A DNA stretch of 64,000 bases from Bacillus sp. FJAT-42376 (GTDB lineage: Bacteria; Bacillota; Bacilli; Bacillales; Bacillaceae): positions 1,240,001 to 1,304,000 of the forward strand of contig NZ_CP033906.1 in assembly GCF_003816055.1 (NCBI RefSeq), read 5' to 3'. Within the stretch, counting starts at the first letter, position 1; each line of letters begins with the position of its first letter. Both the position numbers and the translations under genes were made by a program. The notes beneath the pieces were generated by a model. That model searched no databases. It was not told the origin of the DNA and saw only the letters and a program-made list of their open reading frames with translations. Shown here piece after piece: positions 33,333-42,560 of this stretch.

Positions 33333-34568
33333 TTGAAAAGGGTGGTCGTTACAGGTGTGGGAGTCATATCAGGCATGGGGAATAATAAAGATACTGTATG
33401 GGATGCTGCAGTAAACGGGATTTCCGGGATTGGAGAGCTGACAAGATTTGATTCAGCCGGTTATTCGGCAAAAACTGCATCAGAAGTGAAGGATTTTCAA
33501 CTATCGGATTATATGCGGGTAAACAAACGGCATCGGATGGACCGCTTTGCCCAATATGCCATTGCTTCTTCAGTTATGGCTGTTGAAGATGCAGGAATTC
33601 GGATTGGGGAGCATGTTGAGGCAGAACGGATCGGGGTTTGGTTCGGAACGGCAATCGGCGGGATTGAGAGTTTTGAAGAAAGCTTTAAAAGCTTGCAGGA
33701 AGGGGGATACAAAAGTTTGTATCCCTTTGCTACAACGATGGTGATATCGAATATGGCTTCAAGTCAGGTCTCTATCGCTCTTCAGGCAAAAGGAGTGAAC
33801 AATTGCACCGTTTTATCCTGTGCTTCCGGTGCCAATGCAGTTGGGGATGCGATGAGGGTGATCCAGCGGGGAGAGGCGGACATCATGATTGCGGGCGGAA
33901 CAGAAGCGTCCATCACACCTCTTGGAGTCGGCGCATTCTGTGCGATGGGAGCCATCTCCTCTAACCCTGACCCAAAAGTTTCATGCCGGCCGTTTCACAG
34001 AAAACGGGACGGGCTTGTAATGGGGGAAGGGGCCGCTGCCCTGATTTTGGAGTCGTTTGAATCCGCGCTGAAAAGAGGGGCAGATATTTACGGAGAAATA
34101 ATCGGATACGGAACGGCGGCAGATGCTTATCATATTACAAGTCCTGCCTCGGGGGGCGAAGGGGCAGTAAGGGCAATGGCCATTGCGCTGGAGCAGTCCG
34201 GTCTTGAGAAAGAAGAAATCGGGTATATCAATGCCCATGGAACCAGCACCCTGTATAACGATAAAACCGAAACAGAAGCCATTAAAGCATTTTTCAGAGA
34301 TTATGCTTATCAAGTGCCGATCAGCTCTACAAAATCGATGACAGGACACATGATGGGAGCGGCGGGAGCCATTGAAGCGATGTTTACGTTAATGACGATA
34401 AAAACAGGAATCATTCCGCCGACTCTGAACCTGGATGATCCGGATCCGGATTGCGATTTGGATTATGTGCCGGGGAAAGCGCGAAGACAGAGAATCCGCG
34501 CTGCAATGAGCAATTCCCTTGGTTTTGGCGGGCACAATACAGTTCTTGTGTTTCAATCCGTCCAATAA
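33333..34568 (+). CDS. fabF: 3-oxoacyl-ACP synthase II, FabF paralogue
   Basis: A 411-residue thiolase-fold condensing enzyme extending acyl-ACP with malonyl-ACP. Catalytic Cys lies in VLSCASGANAVGDA near 167, His in NAHGTST near 307 and His in STKSMTGHMMGAAGA near 344. The start TTG 33333 follows AAAGGGGGG. It is monocistronic with no fabH neighbour, so it is likely an additional FabF; a housekeeping copy would be expected elsewhere. Confidence 0.9.
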   Translation: MKRVVVTGVGVISGMGNNKDTVWDAAVNGISGIGELTRFDSAGYSAKTASEVKDFQLSDYMRVNKRHRMDRFAQYAIASSVMAVEDAGIRIGEHVEAERIGVWFGTAIGGIESFEESFKSLQEGGYKSLYPFATTMVISNMASSQVSIALQAKGVNNCTVLSCASGANAVGDAMRVIQRGEADIMIAGGTEASITPLGVGAFCAMGAISSNPDPKVSCRPFHRKRDGLVMGEGAAALILESFESALKRGADIYGEIIGYGTAADAYHITSPASGGEGAVRAMAIALEQSGLEKEEIGYINAHGTSTLYNDKTETEAIKAFFRDYAYQVPISSTKSMTGHMMGAAGAIEAMFTLMTIKTGIIPPTLNLDDPDPDCDLDYVPGKARRQRIRAAMSNSLGFGGHNTVLVFQSVQ

Positions 34569-34595
34569 AAAAAGCTTGCTTCCGGGCAAGCTTTT
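34566..34595. terminator. Bidirectional terminator between fabF and cidB
   Basis: AAAGCTTGC and GCAAGCTTT arms around TTCCGG. Confidence 0.88.
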
Positions 34596-35291
34596 CTACG
34601 TGATAAACCGTAATAGAACCGGGATGAGGGAATAACCCCACACAATCGTCAGAAATCCGGCTAAAATCATGGACAGGCTTGAGAATGTCCCCTCAAGCTC
34701 CCCATATTCCATCGCTTTCGAAGTGCCGACGCCATGGGCCGCCATTCCGAGCATTAATCCGCGGGCGACCGGAGTCTTAATCGCCATCCATTTAATAATC
34801 GAAGGACCGATGATGCCGCCGATAATACCGGTAATGATGACAAACACGGTAGTGAGTGTAGGGAGACCGCCGATTTCCTTTGAGACTTCAACGGCAATGG
34901 GGGTCGTGATGGAACGCGGCAAAATGCTGATGATCCATTCGCCGTTTAGATGAACCCAGAGGGCCAAAAGGAAAGAAGTCATAATGGCAGCAACAGAACC
35001 GGCTGTTACACTGAAGAAGATCTCTGCCATGTACTTTTTAATCAAGGCTCTATTTTTATAGATAGGAATGGCAAATGCTACAGTGGCGGGACCGAGCATA
35101 TGGGTCAGAGGTTTAGAGGCATCAATATATTCAGATGCCGGAACCCCGAATAATCTGATGCCGCCGATGAGTACCAAAGGGCAGATCAGGAGCGGATGCA
35201 GCAGCGGGAACTTCCATTTCCTGTACAGTGATTTTCCAAGCCGGTAAACCAGATAGGTGATAAATGTCGCCAATAGGAGCTTAATCAGCAT
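34596..35291 (-). CDS. cidB: CidB/LrgB-family membrane protein
   Basis: A 231-residue protein with about seven helices. LGPATVAFAIPIYKNRALIKK and RSITTPIAVEVSKEIGGLPT, GLMLGMAAHGVGTSKAME are the LrgB family blocks. It pairs with CidA and overlaps it by 11 nt. In B. subtilis the pair ywbHG is linked to pyruvate/acetate handling and cell lysis. Confidence 0.9.
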   Translation of the reverse strand: MLIKLLLATFITYLVYRLGKSLYRKWKFPLLHPLLICPLVLIGGIRLFGVPASEYIDASKPLTHMLGPATVAFAIPIYKNRALIKKYMAEIFFSVTAGSVAAIMTSFLLALWVHLNGEWIISILPRSITTPIAVEVSKEIGGLPTLTTVFVIITGIIGGIIGPSIIKWMAIKTPVARGLMLGMAAHGVGTSKAMEYGELEGTFSSLSMILAGFLTIVWGYSLIPVLLRFIT

Positions 35292-35658
35292 CGATCACCG
35301 CTTCCTTTCTGCGGGTATGAATCCGTTCAGCGGTAAAGGCTGTCGCTCCCATGACGAGCAGGGTGCTGATCAAGATGATGCCTAGCATCTGCAAACCGGC
35401 CCAGCCGAATAGTTCTGTATAATCTACGATTCCAACGGCAGAGGGAACAAAGAACAGCAGCAATTCCGCCAACAGCCAAGACGCTCCTTTTTCAACCCAT
35501 TCAAGCTTGACGAGTTTAAAAGAAAGGGCAAGGAGAAGAAACGCCATTCCGATGATTCCGGATGGGACGGGGAGTGAAAATACTGCGTTGATCCAAATGC
35601 CAAGAAAATAAAAACCGTGTATGAGTGCAATTTGAGAAACAATCAGAATCCATTTCAT
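35281..35658 (-). CDS. cidA: CidA/LrgA-family holin-like protein
   Basis: A 125-residue, four-helix protein with the family centre LPVPSGIIGMAFLLLAL and LLLFFVPSAVGIVDY. Ribosome site AAAGGAGGTCC. First gene of cidAB. A CidR-like LysR gene lies 1 kb away at 36,655 but is not adjacent. Confidence 0.9.
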   Translation of the reverse strand: MKWILIVSQIALIHGFYFLGIWINAVFSLPVPSGIIGMAFLLLALSFKLVKLEWVEKGASWLLAELLLFFVPSAVGIVDYTELFGWAGLQMLGIILISTLLVMGATAFTAERIHTRRKEAVIDAD

Positions 35659-35699
35659 CCTTGGACCTCCTTTCTTTTTTGTAGTGTTTCATTGAGAGT

Positions 35700-35990
35700 G
35701 GCCAGTGCCAGTGAAGCGCCTGACCCCACTTGCTTCACCGCAGCAGGGGACAGAGGAAACTTGAGCTGAGGCCTTCTCCTGCAAGGGTTTGCGGACACGG
35801 TGCCGGAGCTTTCGCACGGTAAAATACTGGGGGACTGGCACGGTGCCAGTCCCGTCATCCTTCACCGCAGCGGGGGACAGAGGGAAGCGGCGGTGAGGCC
35901 AACTCGCTCAAGGGTCTGCAGAGATGGTGCCGAAGCTTTCGTTCGGTAATAAACAGCGGGTCAGACCCCGCATCCATACAAAAAAATCCA
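35700..35990. repeat. Two ~130-bp direct repeats bounded by GC-rich palindromes
   Basis: CTTCACCGCAGC-GGGGACAGAG ... GAGGCC ... AAGGGT-TGC ... GGTGCCG-AGCTTTCG--CGGTAA occurs near 35,734-35,824 and again at 35,861-35,950. The junction is a perfect palindrome with GGGACTGGCAC arms (35831-35853); the right end is GCGGGTCAGACCCCGC. It separates the CMD gene from cidA. Related to the sequence at 4.1-4.4 kb. Confidence 0.6.
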
Positions 35991-36061
35991 TCAACCTCAG
36001 ACCCTGCATAAACCGCAGACCTCAGCACCGCAGATTCCACGCCTGCGCCTCAGCATTTCCT

Positions 36062-36475
36062 TTATTCCCCCGTATTTTCAGATTCGCGCTGTGCAAACAC
36101 CTTCTTCGCAACGGTCAGCGCATTCAGGACTTTTGGAAACCCGGTATAAGGGACCAGCTGGATAATGGATTCGGTGATTTCCTTTGGTGTCAATCCGGCG
36201 GTTAATCCGGTATTCAAGTGGAGCTCAAGCTGAGGCTCGGTTCCCTGGGTGATCAGAGAAGAAATCGTCACGAGCGCTCTTTGTTTATTGGTCAGTCCCT
36301 CGCGTGAGTATACCTCTCCGTAGGCGAAATCAATAATCATATCCCCGACATCAGGCGCAATATCCTTCAACTCATCAACAATCCGCAAATGAGTGGAAAT
36401 ATCATCATTGGTATGAAGGGTGTATTCCATCAATTTGTTCATTCCTGTTTGATGACGGTCAACTGGTTTAGTCAT
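36062..36475 (-). CDS. Carboxymuconolactone decarboxylase (AhpD-like) family protein
   Basis: A 137-residue protein. YSREGLTNKQRALVTISSLITQG and HLNTGLTAGLTPKEITESIIQLVPYTGFP are the CMD core. The CxxC of true AhpD is absent, so peroxidase activity is not supported. Ribosome site GGAGAGGAG. Possibly lactone metabolism or stress; unknown. Confidence 0.85.
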   Translation of the reverse strand: MTKPVDRHQTGMNKLMEYTLHTNDDISTHLRIVDELKDIAPDVGDMIIDFAYGEVYSREGLTNKQRALVTISSLITQGTEPQLELHLNTGLTAGLTPKEITESIIQLVPYTGFPKVLNALTVAKKVFAQRESENTGE

Positions 36476-36654
36476 ATTGCATTCTCCTCTCCTGTAATCT
36501 CTGTCTACAACGATAGCACGGAGAAGAGGTATTCGTGAAATATATAAATATTATTAAAGCCATAACTTATAGTTATCGTTGATCCGCAGATGGATGAACG
36601 CGAAAAGCCAATGGACGAAAAACGTCAACTGGCTGCGCTATTGAATATTCGCTG

Positions 36655-37554
36655 TTATTCCCGCATTCTGAGGCGGTCTTTCATCCCCATGATAAATTCG
36701 ATGAATGCCCTTCCGGCGAACGTGGTGTAGGTATCTTTTGCAATAATGATAGCAAGGCTCCAGGGAATGGAAGGCTTTTGAATGGGAATTTTCCTGACCC
36801 GGGTGCTGGTAATCCTTCTGCAGATGGATTGGGGCAGAATGGTGACACCGAGTCCCGCGGCGGCCATTTCCGACATAAAGTCCCACTGAGAGCTTTGGAA
36901 CAGAATGGCTGGTTCAAATCCTGCATTGATGCAGAACTCTCTTACTTGTTCATAGAGGGCAAAATCTTCACTGTAGAAGATAAAATTTTCATTGCTGAGC
37001 TGGGATAATTGAACTTCGCTGCTGGATGCCAGAGGATGGTGTTCATTTACAACGAGTACCAATTCTTCTTCGACAATCGGATACGCATGAAAGTTTTTTT
37101 CGTCAACGGGAAGAACGGCAACCCCCATTTCGATGTCACCTGCCAGTACGCTTGCCGTCACCTTTTTTGCCCCGAACTCGGTTATTTGAATCCTGATGTT
37201 CGGATGGGCTGTGTGAAAGGCGGCAAGGACTTTTGGAAAAAACAAACTGCCGATGATAGGCGGAATACCAATTTTAATCGTTCCTTTGCTGAGTCCCTGC
37301 ACATCTTCAACCGAGGAAATAATATCTTTTTCAATGCCGATCATTTGCACCGCATGGCGATAAACGGAATGGCCGGCATCAGTCAGCTCAAGACCTTTAT
37401 AATTCCGGATAATGAGAGGGACACCCAGTTCATCCTCCAGCGATTTGATCATTTTGCTTAAAGCGGGCTGGGAGACGAGCATGTTTTCAGCCGCTCTTGT
37501 GAAGTTTTTCTGTCTGACGGCTTCGACAAAATATTTCAGCTGTCGTAATTCCAT
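36655..37554 (-). CDS. LysR-family regulator (CidR-like)
   Basis: A 299-residue LTTR with N-terminal winged HTH (RQLKYFVEAVRQKNFTRAAENMLVSQPALSKMIKSLE) and effector-binding domain. Length and the ALSKMIKSLEDELGVPLIIRN stretch resemble B. subtilis CidR (YwbI), the regulator of ywbHG. It is also divergent from the flavin reductase gene at 37,843, which is an equally good target. Confidence 0.8.
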   Translation of the reverse strand: MELRQLKYFVEAVRQKNFTRAAENMLVSQPALSKMIKSLEDELGVPLIIRNYKGLELTDAGHSVYRHAVQMIGIEKDIISSVEDVQGLSKGTIKIGIPPIIGSLFFPKVLAAFHTAHPNIRIQITEFGAKKVTASVLAGDIEMGVAVLPVDEKNFHAYPIVEEELVLVVNEHHPLASSSEVQLSQLSNENFIFYSEDFALYEQVREFCINAGFEPAILFQSSQWDFMSEMAAAGLGVTILPQSICRRITSTRVRKIPIQKPSIPWSLAIIIAKDTYTTFAGRAFIEFIMGMKDRLRMRE

Positions 37555-37842
37555 ACGTCACCTCTATTCATGGTTGATATAACTTTAGCCGTCTTTAAGG
37601 ATGGTGTCAAAAATTGCTGGAAACTGGCGAATATGAGAAGATTAATTGCCTGAAAAAACGGGTAACTGCCAACAGAGGTTAAGGATCACCCATTTATTCT
37701 GAACTTTTCACTTCAGCGAAAACGACTGTATTCTTAATATAGCCTCGGACCAGCTGACGATAACAGCCGGTCCGTTTCCGCATGAACGTCTTTAAGGAGA
37801 TCCGGCTGCCCGCTTGTTTATGATGAGAAAGGATGAGAATGT

Positions 37843-38454
37843 ATGATTTCGATTTGCCCGAATGATTTGTCTGCATTAGAGAATTACAAGCTTCTGATTG
37901 GGAGCGTTATACCAAGACCGATTGCTTTTGTGACCTCCATTTCGGAAAATGATGTGGTGAATGGAGCACCATTCAGTTTTTTTAACATTGCATCATCCAA
38001 TCCCCCTCTGCTGACGCTTGCTGTTCAAAGAGCAGATGGAAAGATGAAGGATACTGCCCGCAATATTATCAGCCATAAAGAGTTTGTCATTCATGTGACG
38101 GATGAGGAAAATGTAGCAAAAATTAACGAAACATCCGCGCCGCTCCCGCCTGATCAAAGTGAAATTGATTTGAGCGGTCTGACCTTGACGCCGAGCATGC
38201 AAATACAGGTGCCGGGGATCGAGGAGGCAAAGATCAGGTTTGAATGCAAACTTGAAAAGCATCTGGAGCTTGGCGGCACGGATGGCGAACCGGCTGTGGA
38301 TTTTATCATCGGCCGTGTTGTTCAATACCATTTTGAAGACGCTGTTTATAAGGATGGAAAAATCATGGAAAGAGAGCTTGCAGCGGTGAGCCGTCTCGCC
38401 GGAACGAAATATGGGAAAATCGGAGAAATTTTCTCGATGGAGAGACCTAAGTAA
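37843..38454 (+). CDS. Flavin reductase-like (DIM6/NTAB) protein
   Basis: A 203-residue FMN-binding split-barrel protein. IGSVIPRPIAFVTSISENDVVNGAPFSFFN is the family start; ARNIISHKEFVIHVTDEE follows. Ribosome site AAAGGATGAGA. It faces the LysR gene across 288 bp in which I see no other feature. Cofactor FMN and NAD(P)H inferred from family. Confidence 0.87.
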   Translation: MISICPNDLSALENYKLLIGSVIPRPIAFVTSISENDVVNGAPFSFFNIASSNPPLLTLAVQRADGKMKDTARNIISHKEFVIHVTDEENVAKINETSAPLPPDQSEIDLSGLTLTPSMQIQVPGIEEAKIRFECKLEKHLELGGTDGEPAVDFIIGRVVQYHFEDAVYKDGKIMERELAAVSRLAGTKYGKIGEIFSMERPK

Positions 38455-38490
38455 AAAAGCAGGAGGCCATGGGCTTCCTGCTTTTTTTGG
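38453..38490 (+). terminator. Terminator of the flavin reductase gene
   Basis: AAAAGCAGGAGGCC and GGCTTCCTGCTTTT arms. Confidence 0.92.
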
Positions 38491-38566
38491 AGGTGGATGG
38501 CGCGTTAAGCGGTACAGAGCTGCCATCCACTCCTTCAAACTAAATGCTAAAACTGAAACAATAGCC

Positions 38567-39799
38567 TTACAGAGCACCCTTATAAGTAAGAACTCCTGTC
38601 ATTGCCTGCTTAAAATCCGCAACAGCCTTTTCACGCCATTTTGTTTCGGCCGGGATGAAGAGCTCTTTGTAGCGGGCCTGAATGATCAGCTTGCTCAAAT
38701 CGCTTGAGGCACCATAGTGGTAAAGCTGATTCTCCTCGATTGTCCGCTTAAGCGACTGGATGGAATCCACCGTTCCGTCTCCAAGTGTTCCAAACTCAAA
38801 AGTAGTGGAGTAGAATGTTTTATCGGGCGCCTTCTCTTTTGCAAGGGCTGTGAAATACTCGGTAATATCCCCTGTTGATGCGTAAAAGCCTTCTGAGTCA
38901 GGTGTAAGCACAAGCGGATATTGATAGGCCTTCTGCGCTTCATCCTGCTTTAATGTTTCGCTTGAGGAGCTGAAAATGCTCATCTGATAGCGCGGTCCGT
39001 ACCCGGTATGCAAGTCAATATGGATGATTTGCTTGTAAGGGGTGGAGAGAATGCTCTCAAACTCATTTTTCATAAAGGAAGTAGATTTCTCATCTTTTGT
39101 TCCCCCGTAGTAAACCCCTTTGGAATTGGTGTATTGGCCTGTCAGCAGAGCGCCCTGAACCTTGTCTGTTCCGGCTGTCAGAGCAGCTTTTGCCAGGGAG
39201 GCGGTAAATTCAGCATCGTGTGTAAGGATGCTGCCGATTTTCTTTTTCGGTTCAAAGAAGTTTTCAAGTTCTGTGTACGCTTTATTGCTGCTCAGATCGA
39301 ACGTGCTCCAGTCAGGAATGAAGTTCCGGTTTAAATCTACATTGTTTTCATTGTACCGGCGGAAGTTTTTCATTCCCCAAGGATTAATGGAATGGATCAT
39401 GTAGACTCCGGTTTTATCCGGATTGAGCTTTTGAATGAATTCATTCATGAACACATCCTGCATAGCAGAACCCGTATACCCTTCAATTCCATGGGTGCCG
39501 CTGGAAAGGACAATCAGAGTATCTTTGGACTTTGACGCTTCCGCTTTTAAAAGGTCAATGGAAAGCTCATCCCGGTCAGAAACGGAGAAGCTTTCTTTAG
39601 ATACAGTCTTCCAGCGTTCAGATAGTCCCTTCTCATAAGTCCGGAAGCGGTCTCTAGATTGTTCATAGGAATTTGGAAAGCTAGTTACGCGTGTTTGTTT
39701 TGTGATTCCGGAAGTGGCTGCGAGCAAATGATTCGGAATGACCACGCTGTAGAGAAAGAGAACGGCGATGATCGCGAAAACGGTTTTTTTAAATTTCAT
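38567..39799 (-). CDS. Exported DUF2817/M14-like zinc carboxypeptidase-family protein
   Basis: A 410-residue protein with an N-terminal signal peptide (MKFKKTVFAIIAVLFLYSVV..LLAA). SSGTHGIEGYTGSA supplies the HxxE zinc ligands, NNVDLNRNF the substrate-binding Asn-Arg, and IIHIDLHTGYG the third His, all as in carboxypeptidase-A-like enzymes. ATG 39799 follows GGAGG. It is likely an extracellular peptidase or amidohydrolase; the glutamate near TFEFGTLG (about 345) may be catalytic. Confidence 0.85.
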   Translation of the reverse strand: MKFKKTVFAIIAVLFLYSVVIPNHLLAATSGITKQTRVTSFPNSYEQSRDRFRTYEKGLSERWKTVSKESFSVSDRDELSIDLLKAEASKSKDTLIVLSSGTHGIEGYTGSAMQDVFMNEFIQKLNPDKTGVYMIHSINPWGMKNFRRYNENNVDLNRNFIPDWSTFDLSSNKAYTELENFFEPKKKIGSILTHDAEFTASLAKAALTAGTDKVQGALLTGQYTNSKGVYYGGTKDEKSTSFMKNEFESILSTPYKQIIHIDLHTGYGPRYQMSIFSSSSETLKQDEAQKAYQYPLVLTPDSEGFYASTGDITEYFTALAKEKAPDKTFYSTTFEFGTLGDGTVDSIQSLKRTIEENQLYHYGASSDLSKLIIQARYKELFIPAETKWREKAVADFKQAMTGVLTYKGAL

Positions 39800-39934
39800 A
39801 ATTTCCTCCAATTAAGCAGATTAGCAGAACAATAGTATTATAACTAATTACCTATATTTTTTACATAAATAGTGGAAAATTTTAAAAATTTGCCGAAATA
39901 AGAGGTAATGAGAGATGAAAGAAGGGGTTCCACT

Positions 39935-41437
39935 GTGCAAGTGCAAGAAATTCAGTTAAAGAAACAAAATCTTAAAAAAGTTTCAGCCATTCTGTTCAGA
40001 CTGTTTTTGACAGCTGGAGTTATTTTCTTCCTGAACAGCATTGCGCAGAAGATTCTTTACGGCTGGCCGGAGCTTACGTTTATGAATATCGCCTATAATT
40101 TCCTGTTCCTGCTGTTTCTGGTTCCGGCATTGCATTATAAGGTGAAAAAAGATGACGAAACGTTTAAGAAACTGTCCGTCTGGACGATGACCGTGTTTGC
40201 TTTTTTGCTGAATACGGATTCCTGGGTGAATGTCCCGTTTGTATGGCTTGTGCCGCTTGGAATTGCAGCGCTCTTTGCTGATTCAAGACTGATGAAAAAA
40301 GCCTTTTATGTATCCCTTCCGCTCATTGTTGCGGCGCAGTTCGCCCATTTATTTCTTGCGGATCCAATGGATATTGAGACAAGCATGAACCGCAGTGTAT
40401 TGACGGCCGTTTATTACGGACTTCAATTTCTTTTTGTCGGTCTGCTTCTATCCAGCAGCACGAAACGGTTTGACGGGATGCTGAACGAGAGTGAACTATT
40501 GAAAAATGAAATGAATGAAGTCTTGGAAAAAAATCAGCTTGCTTCCAAGGAAATTGGAGGCCATGTAGAAGAATTGAACGGAAACATTGCAGATACGAGC
40601 AGCGGAGTGGCGCAGATGAATGAAGCGATCCAATCCATTCACTCTGATTCTGTGCGTTTTCAGGAAGATATGAGAAAATCTTCTGCAGAAATGAAATCCA
40701 TGGTTATAGATCTTGAATCATCAAATGAACTGACAGGCCGGATCTCGGATTACTCAGGGAAAATGAATGGGTTCATCGAAATCAATAAACAGCATTTAAC
40801 CCATGCCATTGAAAGCATTAATGAGGTCAAGGAATCGTCTGCAAGTTCCATCAAACATGTACAGCTTCTAACGGAAAAAACATCCGAAGTTGAAAAAGTG
40901 CTGAGTGCAATCCGGACGATCGCCGACCAGACGAATTTGCTGGCGCTCAATGCAGCGATTGAAGCTGCAAGAGCGGGTGAGCATGGCCGCGGGTTTGCCG
41001 TTGTGGCAGATGAGGTAAGGAAGCTTGCTGAACAATCCTCCCAGTCATCACAGATTATTCAGGACATTTTAAAAGAAATTCTTGATGCAAAAGAACAGGT
41101 TTCCGCCTCACTTTATCAAACATCGGAAACCATTAATGAGAGCGTATCGGTCATCTCCAGAACAACGGATGACTTCGATAAAATGGCGGATATCCAGTCA
41201 GAGAGTGAAGAGCATTTGTCAAAGGTGGCAGAACGGTTTAATCATTTAGCGGCAAAAGGCGGAGAGGTCGGGAACATCATCAGTTCCCTTCAAAGCCAGC
41301 ATGAAAGCAACGAAGACCAGATTGCTGCCGCTGCTTCAGCCATCGAACAAATCAGTGCGTCGATTCAGCAGGTTTCTGCGTTTGTTGAACAAGTAGATAC
41401 GAAGGCAAAACACTTAGTGAACAACAGCCGTGCATAA
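39935..41437 (+). CDS. Methyl-accepting chemotaxis protein with six-helix membrane sensor
   Basis: A 500-residue receptor. Residues 20-180 contain about six closely spaced helices with no large extracellular loop; 200-500 are the MCP coiled coil with the hairpin tip [21 protein letters not shown] near 340 and a Glu/Gln-rich methylation region. The start is GTG 39935 with GAAGGGG upstream. No HAMP domain. Signal input is probably membrane-state or energy sensing. Confidence 0.88.
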   Translation: MQVQEIQLKKQNLKKVSAILFRLFLTAGVIFFLNSIAQKILYGWPELTFMNIAYNFLFLLFLVPALHYKVKKDDETFKKLSVWTMTVFAFLLNTDSWVNVPFVWLVPLGIAALFADSRLMKKAFYVSLPLIVAAQFAHLFLADPMDIETSMNRSVLTAVYYGLQFLFVGLLLSSSTKRFDGMLNESELLKNEMNEVLEKNQLASKEIGGHVEELNGNIADTSSGVAQMNEAIQSIHSDSVRFQEDMRKSSAEMKSMVIDLESSNELTGRISDYSGKMNGFIEINKQHLTHAIESINEVKESSASSIKHVQLLTEKTSEVEKVLSAIRTIADQTNLLALNAAIEAARAGEHGRGFAVVADEVRKLAEQSSQSSQIIQDILKEILDAKEQVSASLYQTSETINESVSVISRTTDDFDKMADIQSESEEHLSKVAERFNHLAAKGGEVGNIISSLQSQHESNEDQIAAAASAIEQISASIQQVSAFVEQVDTKAKHLVNNSRA

Positions 41438-41528
41438 GTTACTCCTATCTTGAGAATCATACGGGCAGATACGTATTTTCAGGATGACCGACGCATGTGC
41501 GGATTGTTCCTTAAGGGAGTCCTTGACT

Positions 41529-42107
41529 TTGAAAACGCTGATCATTTACGCTCACCCGAAGCTCGATAGTTTTAATGGAGCGATTTTGGAAAAAGTAATC
41601 GCAGAGTTAAAGATTCTTCAGGCAGAAATCAGGGTGCGCGATTTGTACCGGATTGGATTCCAGCCTGTCCTTGACGAGGATAACTATTCTGAATTTTACC
41701 AAACGAAGGCACCGGCCGATGTAATTGAAGAGCAATCTTATTTGCTGTGGGCAGAACAGATCATCTTTATTTTCCCGACGTGGTGGTCGGGGATGCCGGC
41801 CATTTTAAAAGGATACATCGACCGGATTTTCACAAATGGCTTTGCTTTCCGGATGGTAAAAAACGGGACAGAAGGTCTTTTAAAGGGGAAAAAAGGACTG
41901 ATCTTTCAGACGACGGGTCAGCCTGAACAAAAATTAAAGCCATCCCAGCTGACAATGGCGATGGAAACGGCCATAGACTACGGCATCTTCCATATATGCG
42001 GAATTGAAACGGTCTCCCATCAATTTTTGTACAGCGTCACCTTTTCCGATCATGAAACGAAAAAGCGGATGCTTGAGGAAATCGGGGATATTATTCGGAT
42101 TTTATAA
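41529..42107 (+). CDS. NAD(P)H quinone oxidoreductase-like flavodoxin-fold protein (KefF/MdaB type)
   Basis: A 192-residue protein with the nucleotide loop IIYAHPKLDSFNGAIL, FIFPTWWSGMPAILKGYIDRIF (FMN binding) and GLIFQTTGQPEQ. TTG 41529 follows AAGGGAG; the longer upstream frame is not typical. Function: two-electron reduction of quinones. Confidence 0.87.
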   Translation: MKTLIIYAHPKLDSFNGAILEKVIAELKILQAEIRVRDLYRIGFQPVLDEDNYSEFYQTKAPADVIEEQSYLLWAEQIIFIFPTWWSGMPAILKGYIDRIFTNGFAFRMVKNGTEGLLKGKKGLIFQTTGQPEQKLKPSQLTMAMETAIDYGIFHICGIETVSHQFLYSVTFSDHETKKRMLEEIGDIIRIL

Positions 42108-42173
42108 GAGGGGTTTAAAAAGTGGCCAGGGTCTGTCTGAACATTCCCAAAGCGAGGGAATGGCTTAAATGGA

Positions 42174-42486
42174 AGAGACTGGGACAGAAGCATCTAAGCC
42201 CATGATAAACCCGAACAATTAGGCAAAAGGTTCATGAACCGATCGCCTAATCGTTCGGGTTTTGTTTGTATTTCCTTTAAGGATTTGTACATTTTACATG
42301 TATTAAAACCAGTGGAATGAAGCGGAAGGCACTCGACTCCTGCGGGATGCAGAGGACGCTTAAGACCCAGCAGGCGCAGCCGAGGAGGCTCCGCTTCCTC
42401 CCCGCGGAAAGCGAGTGTCTGCACGTAATGGAACGGCTTACCTGATGGAAAAACGACAATGGCTACGAGAAAGGTATTCTATTTAA
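42174..42486 (+). repeat. Long dispersed repeat, copy B
   Basis: Same order as at 30,054-30,335: GGGACAGAAGCATCTAAGCC, hairpin AACCCGAACAATTAGGC with complement, TGTACATTTTACATG, GC-rich block GGAAGGCACTCGACTCCTGC to GCGGAAAGCGAGTGTCTGCA, ending ATTCTATTTAA. Copy B has about 30 extra bp near its right end. Confidence 0.85.
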
Positions 42487-42560
42487 GTTTTACCGCGGAC
42501 TTCCTGGACATCCTCTATATCGGATTGGATTGTTCTCTTTAGGTGTTCCGCTGTGCTTTA

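Noticed and set aside
38505..38548. GGAGGTGGATGGC/GCCATCCACTCC stem as terminator of the DUF2817 gene
   Set aside because: Large stem, but no T-run on the minus-strand side; its role is unclear.
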